Of a DNA stretch of 64,000 bases, positions 58,467-64,000 are shown one piece after another. Both the position numbers and the translations under genes were made by a program. Source of the DNA: Polymyxa betae (lineage: Eukaryota; Endomyxa; Phytomyxea; Plasmodiophorida; Plasmodiophoridae); the NCBI GenBank assembly GCA_003693705.1, contig RBZT01000198.1, forward strand, positions 62,001 through 126,000, in the 5' to 3' direction. The notes beneath the pieces are model-generated. The model was not told the DNA's origin. It was given only the letters and a program-made list of their open reading frames with translations, and made no database searches. Numbering within the stretch: position 1 is the stretch's first letter; each line of letters begins with the position of its first letter.

Positions 58467-58963
58467 ATTGATTAGTCGGAATGAGATCGAACGAGAGTTA
58501 AACAGCAGAGACTAGAGCAACATGTAATCAGTCAACCACACTCTCTGTATTTGTTCAACTGGTCTATTAACACCATACTGTTGAATATAACCATATCAAT
58601 ATCTATACCAGTAGTAGTTAGTGCCTATACATAGTGGGTAGAGCAGGTAGGAGGAGCCTCTCTCACTCTCCTCACACTAACTATAGACCTTCTTCATTCA
58701 GATATTTATCTAGTATGTAAGGTCATGTACTGCCAGGCATAGTTTATTCTAGTCACCTGCCATATTGGATGGAGAACACCTACCTAGATTGTGTTAATCG
58801 CATGATTACTTGATCTAAGATATATGTAATGCAGACTGGTTCGTTTTCTATCAGCTCCAGTTTAATATACCACCTACTTACATAATCAAATCTATCATTT
58901 TGATATTAGATGTATTCTACCTAGTCTAAACACTAGCTCAGAATCAACTACAGTGAAATACGT
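58467..58963. other. promoter region of GH131, no gene seen
   Basis: About 500 bases between the GH131 start and the IPO9 stop on the same strand. Contains TATACATAGTGGGT at 58626-58639, also found at 37782-37795. No conserved frame. Confidence 0.4.
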
Positions 58964-61900
58964 TTATACGGGACTATTTAAGCATTTTTGAACAATGATT
59001 CGGTCGCTTGGAGCGAGCTGCTCAAAGCACCATTTGGCAGCTTCAGGTTGGGTGCTGGATAGGTCTCTAATGAAGTTGGGCACAAACAGAGATAAATCGG
59101 TGTTTGTAAGTGGATCTTCAGCAAATATTATCTCATTAAACGACTTGTCGTCTTCTTCATAATCTTCCAGGAAATCTACAACGAGCTGATCCATTGTCGC
59201 TCTATCATTTTCGGAGTCCAGTGAGTCTGAAGATTCATCTGAGAGAGTATTAGAGGATATTAACTGACTAATAAGCAACGAAATAATCTTGGCAGGGAGT
59301 GAGATTTGTTTGTGAATAACGGCAGTAGCAGGACCTTGTGATCTTGTACGTCTTGGAGCATTCGTATCGATAATCTGATATCCAGGAACAATAACTGCAT
59401 CGATCTCAGGTCTGCGAACACGAGCAATCTCACTTAATGCCAACATTGTAATACTCTTCAGAGAAGGTGAATGAGCATCCTCATAAAGTTCCACCCATTT
59501 TTTGAAAAATTGGTTTAATATGTCAGGCGACGCCCCATTCAATTCGCATAAGAGATGTAAAATGTTGGTAGCATGAAAGGCGTGGACCAATTTACTAATT
59601 GCCAATATACTGTCTCCAACCTAATATATCATGTTAATATTAGGAAAGAGATACAACCAGATTATTACAGTAGCAAATGAAGAGCCAGAGGCAAGTATCC
59701 GATCTTGTAGAAGATGTAGCAAAGTACGAACATCTTGTTCTTGAAATCGAGCATGATGAGTGCTTATAATAGTATAGGTTAATTTACCAATAGAAACAAC
59801 CATGGTCCTATTTTGCAGTAAAGAATGAACTGCTGGCATGATAAAAGTAAGAGAGGCGGCCACTTGATCGGTAGCATTTCTGGTAATATTGGTTAAGCAC
59901 GCGAGACATGATGTCACAATAGCAAGATCTTCAGTAGTTGAAAGAATCTGTACAATTAATGGTGCGACGAGATCATAGAGCTCATCAGGTAATAATGAAG
60001 ATTCACATGGAGCTACTAATTTAGATAGAAGATCAATGAGCCCTTCGTAAGCAGAATAATCGCATTGCTTCAAGATGTTGACCACAGGTGGGATTAAAGA
60101 CTGCTGCAAAGGCTTGATCGTGTCGGAAGCGCAGAACACACCAAGTGTATTGGAAAGTCGTGACGTCACCAGTGCATCGTGAACATTGTGTGACCAAATC
60201 TCCATTAATGCATTGCTTACAACATGTAAATGTGCTTGTCGTAACTGTAATCGTAAATAAGTGAGAATTCAATCAGATTACTAACGGGGTTATACCTGAC
60301 TAATACCTAATAGAGTTCGAAGACAATTCAAAAAAACGGAGATGTGATCTGGAGTGGTGGCAACTCGAATTGATTGACAGATGGTTTGTAGAATATACGA
60401 GAGTGTATCTCCAATAGAAATTAATTGTTCAGTTGGTATCACTGAAATACAATCAGCTGCAGTTAATCTGACAGGTTCACTATCATCTGAGATATTGCTG
60501 ACAATTGCACTAACAGCACCATTAAACATGAAATCTGCATATTGTCCAGATATCAAAATCTGCTTCATCACCCATAATGCACGAATGCGAATATGAGTAT
60601 TCGAATTTCGAGAAAGATCAGCAACAAGCGGGAGCATATCTTCAGGTATGGGCGATAATTGGCCCAAGATGATGAGGGCGGCTTCAACAATTTTCCAATT
60701 TGAAGGCTCTGATAGACATTTCCGACAATATTGCTCAAGAATGCAATTCTGATTGCATTTGTCAAAGGTCAAAAAATTCTGCAGTCGAGAGACGAAATCG
60801 ATACTGGAAGATCGAGCTGAATATGATATCAAATAATCGACATCCTCTTCGAACATAGGATCCTCTCCAAACGGAACCTAAAACAGCAAGCCATTCAGAA
60901 TAGTGTTGAGACCTACGAAAAATCATTGTAACCTGAAGGGTGACGATTGCCAGGTGAACGATCTGATCAAGATGTTTTGATAAAAATGCAGAAGCGGAAT
61001 CTGATATTGGCCATGCCATAACAGACAGCAGATCAACTACAGATATGAATAAATGAGATAATGAGCTCCGTTCAACTCCCTCGAAGCTTTCATTCGAAGC
61101 ATTTTCGTTGTCAGTCTGTCCATAAATATATTGATTCTGGTAGAGTGACAGCAATGACATGGCTAAATTCAAAATGCATTGAATGACATCTGGTAGAGCC
61201 TGTAATAGAGCTTCACGATTCTTATTTGGCACAGATCGACTTAATGTAGCAACCAGATCGCAACCTTCGATGTACAATCCAAAGCCCAAATTACTAGCAT
61301 CAATTGGACTGGAAAATAGCAACTGCAACATTTGGAACCAAGTAGGTACATAATGACTCAAGATGTCTCGTAGAGATTCTTCTGCATCTTCAGCACATGA
61401 AATGGAATCCACCAATCCTGTAAATATACACACCGATTGATATCGTAATAAAGACGGATTCGAATTATCTCCAAATATTTGAGTCAAAATCGGATATAAA
61501 TGTTTCGAAATCTCCAGCAGATGTTCTTGAGGTAGATCAGATACTAGAAGTGATATGCAATAGATTGATGCAGCAGCTAGAGAGGGTGTAAATGTGTATC
61601 TGATTATTAAATTATTACAAGCATGATGGTAATAACGAACAAACCTGAGCAAAACAGGAAGAAGCTCAGTCCATTCATGTGTTTGTAGATCATATTCAGC
61701 AATAGAACCAATTAACAGACAGCATTGTGTTAGAAGTGGTTTACAATCAACAAGTTCTGCAATCTGTTCTAGAACTGACTTTCTAATCTCCAACTTACAT
61801 TCAGCAGAAATCTCATCAGAATCCCAATTCTGGCGAACCAATTGTTTCAGCAGAATATATGTCATCTGTCGATCGCCTGGCATCAATCAATTATCTGATT

Positions 61901-62091
61901 AGTTAATCGAGCAATCCCGGCATACCCAGAGAAATAGATTTATCAGCAGAGGCTCGAATAAGCAACAGTGGATAATGGGGATTTTGTCTGAGCGAATGCA
62001 AGGCATTCTCACCATTGGCATGGTTGTGATGATCTTGCGATAGTCTGATAGCGGATACAAGATGTTGATATGGATCAGACATGAAAGTCAT
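58964..62091 (-). CDS. KAP114: importin-beta family, importin 9 / KAP114
   Basis: At least six exons of HEAT-like helical sequence, about 950 residues, from ATG 62091. The opening helices (SDPYQHLVSAIRLSQDHHNH, YPLLLIRASADKSISLG) lead to ILLKQLVRQNW, the end of the importin N-terminal domain. The mid part is a run of two-helix repeats with recurrent LLV/LIS spacing. The C-terminus has an acidic insert (EDYEEDDKSFNE) followed by SLFVPNFIRDLSS, typical of importin 9/Kap114. These receptors import histones, ribosomal proteins and TBP into the nucleus. The first intron (61905-61860 area) is clear, others were not all fixed. Confidence 0.82.
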
Positions 62092-62352
62092 GATCTACAA
62101 TAATCAATAATACTGGGAATTTTTTTCAATATATATAGAGAAATACTGGAGAATTTCCAAATGAATCACATTGAGATTGATAAAAACTGCGTTATCATCA
62201 CATACAGTATGACAAATGATCTATATTTAACAGATAAAAACGTTATATAATACATCATAAGCAGCAATTCGTTGCAAAAGTTTATAATGAATATCAAATA
62301 ATGCTATAGTAATATACTGGAGGATAAATACCAGTTTTCAGGGCAATGAAGT

Positions 62353-63027
62353 TTATGAAATAGTTTGTATAGCTCTGGATTTCAGAGTCATTGACATAAA
62401 TGCCAGGATTTGTTGAGCAGCGGATCTTGCATGTTGAATTAGTTGAAAATAGGCCTGCTGTGATATAATTCCATCTCCATAAGATGTAACTATATCACGT
62501 CGATCTCCTTCACATTGCCCAAAAGCCAATGCTAAGGTTGATGTAGATTCTTGTTCTTGATCATGTGTTGGATCAATACACACTCGACCTGATTGATCAG
62601 CAGCTAGTGTCACAGAACTTAGCATTGTATGACAGGGTATACTGGCATCAATTAGAGCCATATAAGCAGCATTCAGAGCAGTAGATAGAAGAGATCCATC
62701 ATCATCCAGAACTAGAACATTAACCTGAATCTGTGAAGCCCTGGATAGTGAGCTGCAGATGACCGATCCAAGACTGTTACTAATGATAGATTCCATCTCG
62801 GATACATTTAGACGACTGCATGTATTGCTCATATATTTGACCGAACAATTGATTACAGGACCAACAGATGACCCGATAGTATCATAATCTATAGGGCCCT
62901 GAACAGAGCATAAAACAATTGTATTGCCATGACAGAATCGTGAACTTCCATCACAGTTGGATAGAACCGTTAGATCACACGTTAATGGACGTAGTGAGAG
63001 ATCAGCTTGATTTCTTCGACCTGTCAT
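62353..63027 (-). CDS. RRP46: exosome RNase PH subunit RRP46/EXOSC5
   Basis: Single exon, 224 residues, the normal size. Blocks match RRP46: LRPLTCDLTVLSNCDGSSRF, HGNTIVLCSVQGPIDYDT, SLGSVICSSLSRASQIQVNV, LVLDDDGSLLSTALNAAYMA, and CIDPTHDQEQESTSTLALAF. It is one of the six RNase-PH-like ring proteins of the RNA exosome core, non-catalytic in fungi and animals, acting in RNA 3' processing and decay in nucleus and cytoplasm. There are no introns, in contrast with most neighbours. Start and stop are clear. Confidence 0.9.
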   Translation of the reverse strand: MTGRRNQADLSLRPLTCDLTVLSNCDGSSRFCHGNTIVLCSVQGPIDYDTIGSSVGPVINCSVKYMSNTCSRLNVSEMESIISNSLGSVICSSLSRASQIQVNVLVLDDDGSLLSTALNAAYMALIDASIPCHTMLSSVTLAADQSGRVCIDPTHDQEQESTSTLALAFGQCEGDRRDIVTSYGDGIISQQAYFQLIQHARSAAQQILAFMSMTLKSRAIQTIS

Positions 63028-63144
63028 CTTTTCTAAAAATCAAATTCCATCTGAGACCTAAATTGCGCAGTTTTATGAATATTTTGGGATTTATACAAAC
63101 ACAAAAGTGATATTAATTGGAATGTTTTCCACATCTATTCTGTT

Positions 63145-63509
63145 TCATATCTGTAATCTATCAGTAATATTAGACGATTTTATACAGTATTAATCAGTTG
63201 TCACTCTTAGTTCATACCTTATCTGATAATTTCTTGGAGACATAATCCCGTTTCGAGCCTTTTAGGTTGGATTTCTGACTTTGGTGCTGCTGGCGAAATT
63301 CAGATCTAGCCTTAGCTCGAACATCACATCCATGAACTTCAGGTTGGCTATGCTTTATACAATAATCTTGTTTACATTCGCTACAGATTATTGATACTAA
63401 GTGATATTAGAATTTGTAGTTTGTAGGTCAATTGGAGATGTTAGTCTGTACTTGTTAGAGTTGATTTCGAGCACGTCTGAAATGAACACATTCCAGGTTT
63501 AATCGACAT
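63145..63509 (-). CDS. AN1-type zinc finger protein
   Basis: Three exons. The first, from ATG 63509, reads MSIKPGMCSFQTCSKSTLT; an intron of about 57 nt precedes ISIICSECKQDYCIKHSQPE, then VHGCDVRAK. The ligands C-x4-C-x9-C-x2-C-x4-C-x2-H-x5-H-x-C define a complete AN1 finger. The rest is basic, with SEFRQQHQSQKSNLKGS and KRDYVSKK, and ends SDKI at 63145 across another short intron. AN1 proteins associate with the proteasome or p97/Cdc48 in stress response. The product is about 80 residues. An earlier in-frame ATG at 63590 would add 27 residues but overlaps the neighbouring frame. Confidence 0.75.
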
Positions 63510-63543
63510 TTCTGATAGAATTTTATCAATATCCTCGACATCA

Positions 63544-63794
63544 TCATTCTCTGAATTTCGCCATCCCGATTTCATCTGGTCCGAAATCATGCACCAACGG
63601 ACGCTGCCGTTTCAACTCAACTCTCTTCAGCTCACGTTTTCTTTCAGAGCTCTCTACTGTTTGACTTTTATATTCCGTAATAAAAATATTCTGTTTGGTT
63701 TCATTATTGGATAATAGGAGTAAGGTAAATAGATTTTTTATGTAACCGTTCCTCTTGGCATTATCCTTCCAACACGTGTCTTAAACTCAGACAT
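63544..63794 (-). CDS. small basic protein, unrecognised
   Basis: Two exons joined across an intron of about 57 nt (near 63747-63691, donor after RGT) give 64 residues: MSEFKTRVGRIMPRGTNI, then ESSERKRELKRVELKRQRPL, VHDFGPDEIGMAKFRE. It is Lys/Arg/Glu-rich with a probable single helix. I do not recognise a family. The stop at 63544 lies 35 bases before the AN1 gene's start at 63509; the longer AN1 start at 63590 would overlap it in another frame. Confidence 0.4.
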
Positions 63795-63809
63795 TTTATA
63801 TTATGTTGA

Positions 63810-63950
63810 CCATCATATTCTTCAAAATCTAATCCTGATTTTACTAATTCGATCGGTAATTATCGATTCGCTAGACAAAATCAAATATGAGGTGGAACGT
63901 AGTGGTATATGATATCGATATACTTGAAACAATGTATTGAAGCATGCAAT
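63810..63950. other. gap, AT-rich, no gene seen
   Basis: About 140 bases of AT-rich sequence between the small gene start and the right-edge gene. Nothing is recognised. Confidence 0.35.
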
Positions 63951-64000
63951 TCAATCGTCTTCGAAATCGACATCTGGGTCTTCATAGATTGCTGCAGATC
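63951..64000 (-). CDS. C-terminal end of a gene cut by the window edge
   Basis: On the minus strand the last codons read SAAIYEDPDVDFEDD and stop at 63951. Acidic tails of this kind are common in nuclear proteins. Only about 15 codons are inside the window, so no family can be named. Confidence 0.3.
   Translation of the reverse strand, partial: SAAIYEDPDVDFEDD

Overview
The window is nuclear DNA of a small-genome eukaryote with tightly packed genes and many introns of about 40-60 nt (GT...AG). About 37 protein-coding genes can be read by joining exons by hand; I had no aligner, so exon edges are my own splice choices. Two gene sets point to a zoosporic (flagellated) early fungus or a close fungal relative. 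Homocitrate synthase (14751-16418) belongs to the alpha-aminoadipate lysine pathway, typical of fungi, and a GH131 glucanase is typical of fungi and oomycetes. The IFT-A subunit WDR19/IFT144 (37540-32877), with an SFI1-type centrin-binding protein and a long coiled-coil protein, implies a cilium with centrioles. A talin-like FERM protein and an EDR2_C protein are also unlike yeasts and moulds.

Layout, left to right. 0.4-5.3 kb (+): EDR2_C protein, TIP41, mitochondrial ribosomal protein bL34m, and a membrane-anchored GT60 GlcNAc-transferase. 5.4-14.1 kb (mixed strands): coiled-coil protein, CDC6, RWDD1/GIR2, a possible Mis14 kinetochore subunit, a possible PNRC/Edc1-type decapping factor, TMEM230, RIO2. 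14.7-19.3 kb (+): homocitrate synthase and the 899-residue SFI1-like protein. 19.3-28.6 kb (-): SLC25A44-like carrier, SNF1/AMPK alpha, an unrecognised four-helix membrane protein, eIF5B. 28.99-29.88 kb: a mariner-like element of plant type with perfect 29-bp inverted repeats and a broken, internally deleted transposase. 29.9-41.7 kb: talin-head FERM protein, an unrecognised helical protein, WDR19/IFT144, an N-terminally extended MOB protein, and a UBP-finger ubiquitin protease. 41.8-42.7 kb: a second inverted-repeat element, probably hAT. 43.2-57.1 kb: ISWI partner ITC1/ACF1, CHERP-like SURP-CID-RS protein, NAR1, SAF4/CCDC130, ICT1, a secreted fasciclin protein, RPL3, malic enzyme ending in SKL, TBP. 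57.4-64.0 kb (-): GH131, IPO9/KAP114, RRP46, an AN1 zinc-finger gene overlapping a small gene, and the acidic C-terminus of a gene cut by the window edge.

Most genes are housekeeping functions of translation, RNA processing, chromatin, the cell cycle and nutrient signalling (SNF1, TIP41). They are arranged in divergent pairs with promoters as short as about 120 bp and convergent pairs whose stops lie tens of bases apart or even overlap. The less ordinary content is the two transposons placed in promoter regions, the talin-head-only protein, the lipid-anchor-like MOB protein, the PTS1-bearing malic enzyme, and several genes I could not assign.
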